Numbered from the stretch's first letter, positions 25,206 through 33,503 are shown. The stretch is 58,789 bases of DNA from Candidatus Peribacteria bacterium (GCA_943354555.1 CALRCM010000003.1:1-58789), one strand, 5' to 3'. Notes: a model not told the origin generated them from the sequence alone. Program-made: numbers and translations.

Positions 25206-26261
25206 TGTATGCATTTGTAATTTCTCCGCCGTATCGGCCTCTCGTAACGCCGCAACAATATCGCCCATGTCCCCTTCCATCACTGCAGGGATATTGCTGA
25301 AGTTCTGGTTAATACGATGATCGGTGATGCGGTCTTGGGGAAAGTTGTACGTGCGAATCTTCTCGCTTCGGTCACCTGTGCCGATCTGGTTACTGCGCAT
25401 GTCACCGCGCTCTTTGGCCTTGCGCTCCTGCTCAGCAGCGTAGAGACGGCTGCGCAAAAGAGACATCGCATTCATACGATTCTGCAGCTGTGAGCGTTCC
25501 GTCTGGCATGCAACAACAACGCCCGAAGGAAGATGCGTGATGCGGATTGCCGATTCCACTTTATTGACGTTTTGGCCTCCGGCTCCACCACTGCGGAACG
25601 TATCGATGCGCAGATCATTTGGGTTGATGACGATGTCTACTTCCTCGACTTCGGGAAGAATGGCAACGGTCACCGTGGACGTATGCACACGACCCTTCGC
25701 CTCTGTCTCGGGAATACGCTGGACGCGGTGCACACCGGACTCAAACTTGAGTGCACCGTATACACATTCTCCGGTAATGCGGGCAGTCGCGTTTTTTATA
25801 CCGCCTGCATCAGCATGGGAACTATCGACAAGTTCGGATTTCCAACCCTGATTCTCGCTGTAGCGCAGATACATCTTCAGGAGTTCCGCAGCAAAGAGTC
25901 CTGCTTCATCCCCCCCAGCTCCGGAACGCACTTCGAGAATGACGGAGCGATCATCGTCTGGGTCCTTGGGCACCATACGCTTGCGGATTTCCTCTTCAAG
26001 AACGGGTAGACGAGTCTGTGCCGCTATGGATTCTTCAAGAGCAATCGCCTTGAGCTCACTGTCACCTTCAAAATCCTCTGCAGATGCGATGGCCCGAAGA
26101 CATGCATCACGCTCGTCGAGAAGTGCCATAATCGGCAGTAAATCTTTTCTCCGCTTACTAAACGTCTTCACCTTCTGAATGTCGCCAAACACCGAAGGAT
26201 CTTCCAGTGAGCGATTCACTTCGGCAAATTCCCTGCGGAGAGCGGCAGCACGGTCGTCCAT
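25203..26261 (-). CDS. prfA: Peptide chain release factor 1
   Basis: Terminates translation at UAA and UAG. 352 residues from ATG 26261. It carries the RF1-type PxT anticodon motif ([15 protein letters not shown]) and the catalytic GGQ in [17 protein letters not shown] at about residue 228. UGA is a normal stop here, so an RF2 gene should exist elsewhere. An upstream in-frame ATG (26273) is open, but TATGAT lies seven bases before 26261 and the family usually begins near MDDR, so the shorter form is preferred. Confidence 0.95.
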   Translation of the reverse strand: MDDRAAALRREFAEVNRSLEDPSVFGDIQKVKTFSKRRKDLLPIMALLDERDACLRAIASAEDFEGDSELKAIALEESIAAQTRLPVLEEEIRKRMVPKDPDDDRSVILEVRSGAGGDEAGLFAAELLKMYLRYSENQGWKSELVDSSHADAGGIKNATARITGECVYGALKFESGVHRVQRIPETEAKGRVHTSTVTVAILPEVEEVDIVINPNDLRIDTFRSGGAGGQNVNKVESAIRITHLPSGVVVACQTERSQLQNRMNAMSLLRSRLYAAEQERKAKERGDMRSNQIGTGDRSEKIRTYNFPQDRITDHRINQNFSNIPAVMEGDMGDIVAALREADTAEKLQMHT

Positions 26262-26268
26262 TGGGATA

Positions 26269-26274
26269 ATCATA
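26269..26274 (-). promoter_or_regulatory. -10 box TATGAT for prfA, leaderless type
   Basis: TATGAT, seven bases, then ATG 26261 on the minus strand. It overlaps the alternative upstream start. Confidence 0.5.
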
Positions 26275-26309
26275 ATGGGCAGCGGAGGAATGAGGAAGGA
26301 GAACGAAGA

Positions 26310-26389
26310 AAGAGAAGTAAGAGAAATAAGGGATGTACGGGAAAAAAGGGATATCCCTTTAATCCCTTATTTCCCTTATTTCTCTTCTT
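26310..26389. repeat. 9-mer inverted array between prfA and the DUF5671-like gene
   Basis: Left arm of five 9-base units (AAGAGAAGT, AAGAGAAAT, AAGGGATGT, ACGGGAAAA, AAGGGATAT) meets a right arm of four units (TCCCTTTAA, TCCCTTATT twice, TCTCTTCTT). The two pair into a hairpin centred on 26353. Confidence 0.85.
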
Positions 26390-26393
26390 GCCG

Positions 26394-27476
26394 TCACGGC
26401 AAATTCATCACCGCCGCATCAAACGTAAAGCAATGCTTGCCGGACGGATGATCCCAGAATGGGGCGTACTGCTCCCGATTTTCAAAGGAAAACACCGTAC
26501 AGACGGAGAAATGCGTGCGATCCACAACAGAATAGATGTACGGATTGCCTTCACCATCGATCACCGCAACCCTCTGACGCTCACTTTGTGCAGCTATTTC
26601 ATCCAGTGACTTTGGCAATGCCTTCAGAGGTCCAGAGGAAACAGGCTTGCTCCACCGATCGGGACCGTAGACGAGATCCAGTGTTGCTTCTGCAATCGTC
26701 CGGATGTCATTCACGCGTTGCGCATCGATCTTACGGAGACGCTCTGTTCCAGGGGATCCTGCGAGAATCAATCCATAGATAAACGAAGCGAGTACGGCAA
26801 CGGTAGCAACCGAACCGTATTTCTTATTGAGAACGCTGAGAGCTGCCGGCTCTATGCGCAGAGACTGGAAGTAGTAGAGGAATGTGGATCCGGTAACCAC
26901 AAAGACCACAAGAGCCTTCAGGAAGAATCGTAGGGTCATCTCACCATTGAGAAGCGAGAAGATCAGGGCGATAACGTCGCCCATAAGCACGGAAGCGGCT
27001 ATAAAGAGTGTGAGGTAGGTCAGCCACCTGCGCACTCCCCCACTCACTTTCTCGGGGTGTGTCTTCAGCTCAGCGAGCAAAATACGGGAGATCCAGATAA
27101 AGAGCGGATAGGCGACGATGATCGCCGAAAGCGACCAGCGGATAGAGGTGCGGAACCCTTCCTCGGTTGCGTAGGGTTCAAGCGCGACGTCCGGAAGCCA
27201 GCGATTGATATAGGCATAGGCGAGAACAAGGAAGCTGATGACAACGGTGTAGAGACCGGCAAATGTGAGCAGATGATAAAACGCATCACGAGCACCTCCA
27301 GCATCGGCAGGAATAGGAACAGGCATATCGAGGCCTTGCTCAGCTGTTGCTGCGGCAATGTCTCTCTCTTTCCATCCGGCGGAAAGTAGTAGCATACGGA
27401 TCGTCTGGTGATCCATGCCTTTGGTTCTTGCGTGGGCAATAAAAGATTCGAGCGAAGAGTGGGTGGATTTGGTCAT
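26394..27476 (-). CDS. DUF5671-like multi-pass membrane protein
   Basis: 360 residues from ATG 27476. A short N-terminal helical domain (ESFIAHARTKGMDHQTIRMLLLSAGW) is typical of this CPR-abundant group. About five or six membrane helices follow (YTVVISFLVLAYAYI, IIVAYPLFIWISRILL, TLFIAASVLMGDVIALIF and others). A C-terminal extracytoplasmic part has YIYSVVDRTHFSVCTVF and a second Cys near the end (HCFTF), possibly a disulfide. Function is unknown; membership of DUF5671 is my recollection. The frame is open to 27566, but the added part is not family-like and TACAAT lies nine bases before 27476. Confidence 0.65.
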   Translation of the reverse strand: MTKSTHSSLESFIAHARTKGMDHQTIRMLLLSAGWKERDIAAATAEQGLDMPVPIPADAGGARDAFYHLLTFAGLYTVVISFLVLAYAYINRWLPDVALEPYATEEGFRTSIRWSLSAIIVAYPLFIWISRILLAELKTHPEKVSGGVRRWLTYLTLFIAASVLMGDVIALIFSLLNGEMTLRFFLKALVVFVVTGSTFLYYFQSLRIEPAALSVLNKKYGSVATVAVLASFIYGLILAGSPGTERLRKIDAQRVNDIRTIAEATLDLVYGPDRWSKPVSSGPLKALPKSLDEIAAQSERQRVAVIDGEGNPYIYSVVDRTHFSVCTVFSFENREQYAPFWDHPSGKHCFTFDAAVMNLP

Positions 27477-27582
27477 AGTATGGTGATTGTAGGGGGATTG
27501 GGGAAGATGTACATACGAATGCACTATAGGAATGTACTCCAAGTGCAACAAATATAGGACGTACATCCAGAGTGTATCTTAC

Positions 27583-27632
27583 AAAAAAACGTCCGAGAGA
27601 GTTTGTAAGTGCGCGTCGCACCTCTCTCGGAC
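27583..27632 (-). terminator. Strong terminator of a short minus-strand transcript
   Basis: On the minus strand an 11-bp stem GTCCGAGAGAG / CTCTCTCGGAC encloses a small GTGCG/CGCAC hairpin and is followed by GTTTTTTT. It lies upstream of the DUF5671-like gene and ends a transcript starting near 27780. Confidence 0.85.
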
Positions 27633-27701
27633 TAAGCTCGTCATTAGGCTTTTTCAGGGTGGGTACACCCCACCTTTCGGGTTAGGTTCCGCCTCGACAC
27701 C

Positions 27702-27743
27702 TCAGACGAACTGATGACGCGCGATCCAAGTGGATCGGGACAT
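27702..27743 (-). CDS. Possible 13-residue ORF with strong Shine-Dalgarno
   Basis: Minus-strand ATG at 27743 reads MSRSTWIARHQFV and stops with TGA. Its Shine-Dalgarno sequence AAGGAGGT (27751-27758) is ideal and eight bases away, its promoter is good, and a strong terminator follows. The unit of about 200 bases could be a leader peptide gene, a small RNA with a decoy ORF, or an attenuator for the next gene. The peptide has no family. Confidence 0.45.
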   Translation of the reverse strand: MSRSTWIARHQFV

Positions 27744-27786
27744 ATACATCACCTCCTTCCTTCAATAGAGATTGTGATGCTATTTG

Positions 27787-27814
27787 ATAGTAAGATGATT
27801 TTGGATAGTGTCAA
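27787..27814 (-). promoter_or_regulatory. Promoter of the short minus-strand transcript
   Basis: -35 TTGACA (27809-27814), 16 bases, -10 TACTAT (27787-27792), reading left. It overlaps the mnmA promoter on the other strand. Confidence 0.65.
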
Positions 27815-27829
27815 TTTGATTGGAATACT
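27801..27829 (+). promoter_or_regulatory. mnmA promoter
   Basis: -35 TTGGAT (27801-27806), 17 bases, -10 AATACT (27824-27829). ATG 27837 follows after seven bases, predicting a leaderless message. Confidence 0.5.
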
Positions 27830-27836
27830 AATATTC

Positions 27837-28985
27837 ATGCGAATGAAAATTCTCGTTGCCCTCTCCGGCGGTATAGATAGCTCTGTCGTTGCACATCTGC
27901 TCAAGCATGCGGGGCATGAACTGATCGCTGTGCGATTCCTCCTCTGGACGGATCCGCTAGCCCCTGCGCTTGCGGAAATCCTCCCCAGTAAGTGCTGCAC
28001 GACACAGAACGCGATGCGCGCGCAGAAGGTCGCAGAAACTCTGGGAATCCCCTATCACATCGTTGATCTCAGTGAGGAATTCAAGCGAACGGTCGTGGAC
28101 CCGTATCTTGAAAGTCACCGTAAGGGTCTTACGCCCAATCCCTGCATTGGCTGTAACCGCACGATCAAGTTCGGAAAGCTGATCGATCTCATGAAGGAGT
28201 ACGGATGTGAAAAACTGGCAACGGGACATTATGCGAGGATTGGGAATGAACCGTTGCACGTTGCAGGTTACAAAGAAACTCTTTGCAACCTGCAACCTGC
28301 AACTTGCAACAAATCAAACCGTTATGCTCTTCTCGAGGCCACAGATAAATCCAAAGACCAAAGCTATTACCTCTATGGACTCACGCAGGATCAGTTATCG
28401 CATTGCCTCTTTCCCCTCGGAGCAATGCAAAAATCGGAAGTGTATGCCCTCGCAAAGGAATTCTCTGTGCCGTTCGACGACACTTCCTACCGCGAAAGTC
28501 AGGATCTGTGTTTCTTTCCGGAAAAGACTCCGGAAGCATTTCTCAAGAGGCATCTTCAGGACGCGCTACATCCTGGACCAATCATGAGAAGAGATGGATC
28601 CGTCGTCGGAGCGCATGAGGGACTACCACTCTATACCTTCGGTCAGAGACGCGGACTGAAGATCGGAGGACTCAAAATTCCCCTGGAAGTCGTAGCGAAA
28701 GACGCGAAAAGCAATGCTCTTGTGGTTGCAGATCGGGGTACGGAAGTACTCCATGAAGTAAAACTGAAAGATATTGTCTGGATCGGAGAAGGGCCTGCAG
28801 AGTCAGTGGACATCCCCCTTCAGTGCCGCACTCGATCCCTCTCAAGGAAGCTAGAAGGAACACTGCGCTATACGGGTAATTCAGGAATGTTTACGTTCGC
28901 AAATCCACAACCTCCGCAAAGCCCCGGTCAATCGCTTGTGTTCTACAAAAATGAGGAAATTGTGGGAGGCGGAATTATGCAGTAA
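27837..28985 (+). CDS. mnmA: tRNA 2-thiouridylase MnmA
   Basis: Inserts sulfur at position 2 of U34 in tRNA-Lys, -Glu and -Gln. 382 residues. It has the PP-loop MKILVALSGGIDSSVVAHLL, catalytic Cys in NPCIGCNRTIKF, the second active Cys in SQDLCFF, and the C-terminal beta-barrel (LPLYTFGQRRGLKIGG). The longer open frame from 27714 is not family sequence and overlaps a minus-strand unit. Start 27837 fits the promoter; 27843 (MKIL) is the alternative. Residues about 140-159 (EPLHVAGYKETLCNLQPATC) come from an in-frame 7-mer array between two conserved segments and have no place in the family. Confidence 0.95.
   Translation: MRMKILVALSGGIDSSVVAHLLKHAGHELIAVRFLLWTDPLAPALAEILPSKCCTTQNAMRAQKVAETLGIPYHIVDLSEEFKRTVVDPYLESHRKGLTPNPCIGCNRTIKFGKLIDLMKEYGCEKLATGHYARIGNEPLHVAGYKETLCNLQPATCNKSNRYALLEATDKSKDQSYYLYGLTQDQLSHCLFPLGAMQKSEVYALAKEFSVPFDDTSYRESQDLCFFPEKTPEAFLKRHLQDALHPGPIMRRDGSVVGAHEGLPLYTFGQRRGLKIGGLKIPLEVVAKDAKSNALVVADRGTEVLHEVKLKDIVWIGEGPAESVDIPLQCRTRSLSRKLEGTLRYTGNSGMFTFANPQPPQSPGQSLVFYKNEEIVGGGIMQ
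28253..28312. repeat. 7-mer inverted array inside mnmA
   Basis: GTTGCAC, GTTGCAG, GTTACAA, a short centre, then GCAACCT twice, GCAACTT and GCAACAA. The two arms pair. About 60 bases, in frame. Confidence 0.9.
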
Positions 28986-29070
28986 ATACTGCGAAGATTG
29001 CATTTTGTCTCCGGTATTTCCCCGTTCTTACTTTATCGCATACACTAGTGCATCCTGAGGCTTTTTCCGC

Positions 29071-29076
29071 TATACT
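29071..29076 (+). promoter_or_regulatory. -10 box TATACT upstream of the sortase
   Basis: TATACT, six bases, then ATA at 29083, which is in frame with the sortase ORF. The first in-frame ATG is 72 bases further on. Confidence 0.5.
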
Positions 29077-29154
29077 ATCACGATACCACTCGACCCCCAC
29101 CAGCATCGCGCAGAAGTACTTCCGGACGGCAGCATCGTACTTCCGGATATAGAC

Positions 29155-30399
29155 ATGCCATGTACGGAGATAGATATATCGGAATCACCAGTGGAGGAGG
29201 CGCCTTTTATAGCTGCACCAGAAACATCTTCGGAAATGATCTGGGAGATTGTGCAGGAAGATGTTGCGGAGCAACATATATCTTCTCCCGAGAACATTCT
29301 GCCATCCGTAGAAGAACCACAGGATGATAGATGCACACAAGAACCTTGCCAAAATCGCATAGACATTGATCCCGCACATGCCATCGCACTTCTCAAGTCC
29401 GGACAGCTCGCTGCATATAGAGCAGCAATCGGCGTTCTTCAGGAAAGTGCGAACCAGTATCGCGTCAGTGCGAAGGATGTCCGCGGAGCACTCGGGCGCA
29501 GCAAAGCAGGGCTCTGCGATGCAGGAACGTCACTATGGGTTTTTCTCACGCAACCGGTATGGATCGTACGAAAGAATGCCGAGCCTCGTAAGTACAGCCG
29601 CGGTACGCTCTTTGTCCTCGACACGGTGCGCTTTGGCGGTACGTTTGCCGCACTTTTCACGGCTATTTTTCTCACGCTGAACTATCAGAGCTTCTGGGAA
29701 ATCGTGCGTAGCAATATCCGGCCTATCCACTCCGTGCAAAACGAGCAGATGCTCGTATCAACAGTCGATGAGGCTCTCCGCAACAAGCTGATGAAAAGTC
29801 CTGCTCTTGCAGTTGCCGGCCGGAGTGCCGGAGATCTTCTGAGCTTCCTCCCCGAAGTGGGACCGCCCGACAACCGCATCATCATCCCGAAGCTCAATAT
29901 CAATGTTCCACTCGTCACACCCTCCTACCAGAATCTCCTGCAGGAAAACTGGGCGGGAGTGGAGGAGGATATCCAGTCCTCACTCCAGCACGGCGTTGTC
30001 CACTACCCGGGTACCGCGCGTCCGGGGCAAGCGGGAAACTTCTTCGTCACGGGCCACAGCTCCTACTATCCGTGGGCACCGGGAAAATACAAGAATGTCT
30101 TTGCACGCCTTCACGAGATGGACGTCGGAGACGAGTACTGGGTCTACTATGGTGGCGACCGCCACCGCTACAGAGTGGTAGAAAAAAAGGAAGTCAGGCC
30201 GAGCGATGTTACCGTGCTCGACCAGCCCCTCAGTCATCGAACTGCAACCCTCATGACCTGCACTCCGGTCGGTACGACCTTACGCAGACTCATCGTCACA
30301 GCAGAGGAAATTGATCCCCTCACAGGAGTGGCTCTGGATGTAGGAGAACAGGGGGAGCGCCAAAAGCAAAAACTCAATGTGGAGCAGTTGCCGATATAG
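29155..30399 (+). CDS. Sortase with cytoplasmic N-terminal region
   Basis: Cysteine transpeptidase that links sorting-signal proteins to the envelope. 414 residues. Residues 1-145 are acidic and then helical and probably cytoplasmic. A membrane helix lies at about residues 160-182 (FGGTFAALFTAIFLTL). The sortase barrel follows with IIIPKLNINVPLV, the catalytic His in FFVTGHSSYY, the catalytic Cys in TLMTCTPVGT and the Arg in LRRLIV. The barrel is class D/E-like by feel. The frame stays open upstream for 24 sense codons to an ATA six bases after a -10 box, so the true N-terminus may lie at 29083. Candidate substrates are discussed under the genes at 39519 and 41132. Confidence 0.92.
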   Translation: MPCTEIDISESPVEEAPFIAAPETSSEMIWEIVQEDVAEQHISSPENILPSVEEPQDDRCTQEPCQNRIDIDPAHAIALLKSGQLAAYRAAIGVLQESANQYRVSAKDVRGALGRSKAGLCDAGTSLWVFLTQPVWIVRKNAEPRKYSRGTLFVLDTVRFGGTFAALFTAIFLTLNYQSFWEIVRSNIRPIHSVQNEQMLVSTVDEALRNKLMKSPALAVAGRSAGDLLSFLPEVGPPDNRIIIPKLNINVPLVTPSYQNLLQENWAGVEEDIQSSLQHGVVHYPGTARPGQAGNFFVTGHSSYYPWAPGKYKNVFARLHEMDVGDEYWVYYGGDRHRYRVVEKKEVRPSDVTVLDQPLSHRTATLMTCTPVGTTLRRLIVTAEEIDPLTGVALDVGEQGERQKQKLNVEQLPI

Positions 30400-30428
30400 C
30401 AGGCAACAATAGGCTACAATACTCACGT

Positions 30429-30518
30429 GCCGCCGTGGTGAAATGGTAAACACGGGGGACTTAAAATCCCCTGCCCTCTTATAGGGGCTTGCTGGTTCAA
30501 GTCCGGCCGGCGGCACCA
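30429..30518 (+). tRNA. tRNA-Leu (anticodon UAA)
   Basis: Acceptor GCCGCCG / CGGCGGC, anticodon stem GGGGA with loop CTTAAAA (UAA at positions 34-36), long variable arm as in class II tRNAs, T arm GCTGG-TTCAAGT-CCGGC, discriminator A and encoded CCA (30516-30518). A TACAAT -10 box ends eight bases before G1, so transcription may begin at or next to the mature 5-prime end. Confidence 0.96.
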
Positions 30519-30617
30519 CGTAAAAACGCTCGCAGTGCGCTGCTCGCGTTCACGTGGCACCGCCACTAACTCTAAATACATATGAGCAAGCGAAAGCACG
30601 AGAAGCGTTTTTACGTG
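30517..30617. repeat. Inverted repeat spanning the 3-prime trailer of tRNA-Leu
   Basis: CACGTAAAAACGCT (30517-30530), which begins in the tRNA CCA end, is a perfect complement of 30604-30617. Between the arms lies GC-rich sequence, including a partial repeat of the tRNA end (CACGTGGCACCGCC). Just downstream a second hairpin (about 30616-30664, GTCGCGT/ACGCGAC outside, ACGTA/TACGT inside) follows. No gene is visible in 30519-30721. Confidence 0.75.
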
Positions 30618-30721
30618 TCGCGTGGGACGTGGCGAACGTAGTGAGCTACGTCCTTTACGCGACTTATGCAGCCGCTTCTCACTATTTTCTCTAGAATAGA
30701 ATTCCAATACAATCCTCCGCT

Positions 30722-30982
30722 ATGCATCACGTTTACCTTATCCAAAGCAAACCAAAAGGCATTTGGTATATCGGGTATACCTCTGACCTGAAACGCAGAC
30801 TAACTGAACACAAAGGTCACAAAAATGTTTCCACCTCAAAAGAAGCATCTTGGAAACTCATTTACTGCGAAACATATGTAAACAAGATGGATGCCCTTGG
30901 ACGGGAACGATTTTTAAAGAGTGGATCGGGGAGAAAATTCCTCAAAAAACAGTTGTTGCATTTTATTGCAGAAGAAGTATAA
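30722..30982 (+). CDS. GIY-YIG nuclease-domain protein
   Basis: 86 residues, a stand-alone GIY-YIG domain of the UvrC/YhbQ kind: VYLIQS and WYIGYTSDLKRRLTEH form the GIY-YIG core with the catalytic Arg region, and ALGRERFLKSGSGRKFLKK is the family C-terminal segment. Small members are common in Bacteroidetes and CPR; their DNA substrate is unknown. TACAAT lies eight bases before the ATG. Its place next to a tRNA and to inverted repeats may reflect insertion. Confidence 0.93.
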   Translation: MHHVYLIQSKPKGIWYIGYTSDLKRRLTEHKGHKNVSTSKEASWKLIYCETYVNKMDALGRERFLKSGSGRKFLKKQLLHFIAEEV

Positions 30983-30999
30983 AAAAATTCAAGATACTT

Positions 31000-31473
31000 T
31001 CACTCCACCATCCCAAGTCCATTCGGAAACATTTCAAGAAACTCATCACGAGCATCCTCATAACTCATATCCCCCAAATCCTCCGGAAAAAGAATAAGTT
31101 TGTCGGACAGCATCATTTCGCTATTGATCACTTCAATCTGTCCATCTGCTTTTACAAACGCAAAGCAGCCCAATGCATCGACCTCTGCACGGGTAAGCAA
31201 GACAGCCTGCGGAACCGTACCAGTATCAAGATCGACCCGCATAACCGGACACATCTGGTCACTAAAGAGATCATTAATATACGCAAACGGCAATGCATCC
31301 TGACTGATTTCACCGTGCTCCCTGCGCTCATGCAATCTTTGTTCGAGAGGATTGAGGGAAGTGAGCTCATGTATTTTTTCTCCGGTCGCAGCAGCGATCA
31401 ACTCTGTCTCATGAGCACCAGCAGGCACTGGTGGCACCTCTGACTGCTGCTGAACATCTAGAGAATCACCCAT
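31000..31473 (-). CDS. Small acidic protein of unknown function
   Basis: 157 residues, acidic, no signal peptide. Its first 45 residues look flexible, and the rest forms a compact alpha/beta domain (MRVDLDTGTVPQAVLLTRAE, ALGCFAFVKADGQIEVINSE). I recognise no family. It is divergent from the EamA gene, and each has a TATAAT box in the 55-base space between them. On its strand TATAAT ends exactly six bases before the ATG. Confidence 0.65.
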   Translation of the reverse strand: MGDSLDVQQQSEVPPVPAGAHETELIAAATGEKIHELTSLNPLEQRLHERREHGEISQDALPFAYINDLFSDQMCPVMRVDLDTGTVPQAVLLTRAEVDALGCFAFVKADGQIEVINSEMMLSDKLILFPEDLGDMSYEDARDEFLEMFPNGLGMVE

Positions 31474-31479
31474 ATGATC

Positions 31480-31485
31480 ATTATA
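31480..31485 (-). promoter_or_regulatory. -10 box TATAAT, leaderless type
   Basis: Consensus TATAAT on the minus strand, six bases before ATG 31473. Confidence 0.6.
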
Positions 31486-31492
31486 TCTTAAT

Positions 31493-31521
31493 TTAACAAA
31501 TTATCAATATTATGCTATAAT
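31493..31521 (+). promoter_or_regulatory. EamA gene promoter, leaderless type
   Basis: -35 TTAACA (31493-31498), 17 bases, -10 TATAAT (31516-31521). ATG 31529 follows after seven bases, so no room is left for a ribosome-binding site. Confidence 0.75.
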
Positions 31522-31528
31522 TATATAA

Positions 31529-32524
31529 ATGTCCACACAAACACTCAATATAGTAATCCCATGGTTCCGCACAAAAAAGAGGGGGGCATCACTCGGCTGG
31601 GGCGCTTTGGGAGTCGCTATCATTGCCAGTTCTACGTCGGTGACATTTGCCGCAGCACTTGCAGGAGCGCTGTCACCACTCTCCATGCTCTTCATCTCCG
31701 AAGCGCTTACAATGCTTTTCACCGTACTTTCCTTCGGACTGGTTCCGATTCTATCGAGGCTTGCACGCATCAAAAAGCAATTCTGGATGCCTCTGATCCT
31801 TATCGGCATAAGCAATAGCGTCATCGCGCCACTACTCGCATTTACAGGTATCCGGATGACAGGCCCCATCAATGCCGAGCTCTTTATCCGCGTCGAGGAT
31901 ATCGTCCTTCTTCTTCTTGCAATACTTGTACTCGGCGAGAAGATGAAACGGCAACACATCTTCGGAGCGGTATGCGTTCTCTTCGGCGTAACGATCGTCG
32001 TACTTCGCGGATTTTCGCAATCCATGTCGCTATCCGCAGGAGACGCCTACATCCTTATCGCAGCAGTCTTCTACGGCTGCGGAGGAATTCTCTACAAACG
32101 TTATCTTCATCATATTCCGCCAGAGATTGTCGTCTTTAGCAGGACATGCATAGGTCTATCAGCATTCTTCCTCGCATCACCCTTTCTCCACCATACACTC
32201 ATGCAGGAGCTCAAAGCATTTCCGATGGGACTCGTCGTCGCACTTGTTGGATACGGATTTGTCTCAAGATTTTTAAACCTCTTCTGCTTCTACGAAGCTA
32301 TGGACAGAATGCCCGTACGAACAGTCTCTCTCCTACTGAATCTTGGCATCATCGTTTCGATTGCCTTTGCCAATATCTACCTCGGTAGTCCCATTGAAGC
32401 ATTTCATATCGCCGGTGCAGGCTTTATTCTCATCGGATCCGTTCTTATGGAATTGGAATGTTTCTCCCGCCACAAAATCCACTTTGCGGCACACCTGAAG
32501 CATAAGCACAGGAGCCACGTGTAA
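31529..32524 (+). CDS. EamA/DMT-family permease
   Basis: 331 residues with ten membrane helices in two homologous halves, as in EamA (drug/metabolite transporter) proteins, which mostly export amino acids or other small metabolites. Visible features are ALSPLSMLFISEALTMLF in half one, ILVLGEKMKRQHIFGAVCVL with the conserved Glu at the end of half one, and the second EamA repeat up to IAGAGFILIGSVLMELE. The substrate cannot be named. Confidence 0.88.
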   Translation: MSTQTLNIVIPWFRTKKRGASLGWGALGVAIIASSTSVTFAAALAGALSPLSMLFISEALTMLFTVLSFGLVPILSRLARIKKQFWMPLILIGISNSVIAPLLAFTGIRMTGPINAELFIRVEDIVLLLLAILVLGEKMKRQHIFGAVCVLFGVTIVVLRGFSQSMSLSAGDAYILIAAVFYGCGGILYKRYLHHIPPEIVVFSRTCIGLSAFFLASPFLHHTLMQELKAFPMGLVVALVGYGFVSRFLNLFCFYEAMDRMPVRTVSLLLNLGIIVSIAFANIYLGSPIEAFHIAGAGFILIGSVLMELECFSRHKIHFAAHLKHKHRSHV

Positions 32525-32525
32525 T

Positions 32526-32635
32526 GGGGTTGATTGGGCTCGTTGGGTTTATTGGGTTTATGGACAATATATTCAATGCATCTATTTCTTCGTAACCCAA
32601 AAAACCCAATAAACTTCATCAACACAACAAACCCA
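32526..32635. repeat. 9-mer inverted array
   Basis: Left arm GGGGTTGAT, TGGGCTCGT, TGGGTTTAT twice; right arm (32592-32635) AACCCAAAA, AACCCAATA, AACTTCATC, AACACAACA, AACCCA. The arms pair and are separated by about 30 bases. It sits between the EamA stop and the end of the SLH gene, where it could act as a two-way terminator. Confidence 0.85.
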
Positions 32636-33478
32636 CTATTCTCCGTACACCTCCTCCGCAAGCACGATGATCTTTGCGATTTCTGCGCGATTGATAGAAT
32701 CGTTTGGACCGAATGCACCCGTAGCGCTGCCATTCGCATCGGTATAACCGCCGACAATGTGATCCTCGTGGGCGGTGATGATAGCAGAGCGAAACTCTGA
32801 AGAGCTGTCCACGTCGCTGAAGGGACTTGCATCGGAATCACGGAATGTCACTCCATAAGCCTGCAGGACAGTGACGACAACTTCGGCTCGATTTGCGGGA
32901 CGAGTAGGTTCAACCGATCCATCGGCAAATACCGTCCAGTGCAGCGTCTCTGCACAGCGCAAGTACTCCTCAGACCATGTCCCCTTCGCCGCTGTATTGA
33001 GAATAGTTTTTGCACATGCACTACGATCAATACCAGCGGCTACGCTCACAATCTTGGCAAGTTGTTCGATCGTAACAGAATCCGCAGGACCAAACAGTCC
33101 AAGTGGCCTGCCATCTTCACTGCGGTATCCGGAAATAATTCCGCTGTCTGCTGCGGCGCGCACGTATGGTGCAAACCAACCATCACGTGGTACATCCGAG
33201 AGATCGACGGAAACACCGTCAATACGAATTTGCACAAACGGCGAATCACCTACATCCCCTGAGGTACGGTCTACCTCTACGGTCGATGCATCAACGGGCA
33301 GAAGATCTGACGAGGAGAGATCTTTGCGATCGCCTGTATCCCAATCGGCCTGCTGATCCATACGGAGCAGATCCTCGTCGAAACGATCAATATCATCTAC
33401 AAGATACTCCAGAGAGTCAGCTGCAAAGGAAAACGTAGTCGGAATACATACCAATAGGGCAATTGCAAGGAGGCGCAT
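32636..33478 (-). CDS. Secreted SLH-domain protein
   Basis: 280 residues from ATG 33478. Signal peptide RLLAIALLVCIPTTFSFA, an acidic spacer, an SLH domain (VPRDGWFAPYVRAAADSGII...), a weaker middle one and a C-terminal SLH domain (FSDVDSSSEFRSAIITAHED...). SLH domains bind secondary cell-wall polymers, so this is probably an envelope protein; no other functional domain is visible. The frame is open to 33514, but that ATG lies in a 7-mer array, whereas TACACT precedes 33478 by five bases. Confidence 0.85.
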   Translation of the reverse strand: MRLLAIALLVCIPTTFSFAADSLEYLVDDIDRFDEDLLRMDQQADWDTGDRKDLSSSDLLPVDASTVEVDRTSGDVGDSPFVQIRIDGVSVDLSDVPRDGWFAPYVRAAADSGIISGYRSEDGRPLGLFGPADSVTIEQLAKIVSVAAGIDRSACAKTILNTAAKGTWSEEYLRCAETLHWTVFADGSVEPTRPANRAEVVVTVLQAYGVTFRDSDASPFSDVDSSSEFRSAIITAHEDHIVGGYTDANGSATGAFGPNDSINRAEIAKIIVLAEEVYGE

Positions 33479-33503
33479 ACAGAAGTGTATGCACGAACCG
33501 AGT

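Noticed and set aside
27711-27745. CTGATGA followed by a stem, as in hammerhead ribozymes
   Set aside because: The required GAAA after stem II is missing, and the stem is better explained by the minus-strand ORF region.
27714-27836. N-terminal extension of MnmA by 41 residues
   Set aside because: Overlaps the minus-strand unit and both promoters; not family sequence.
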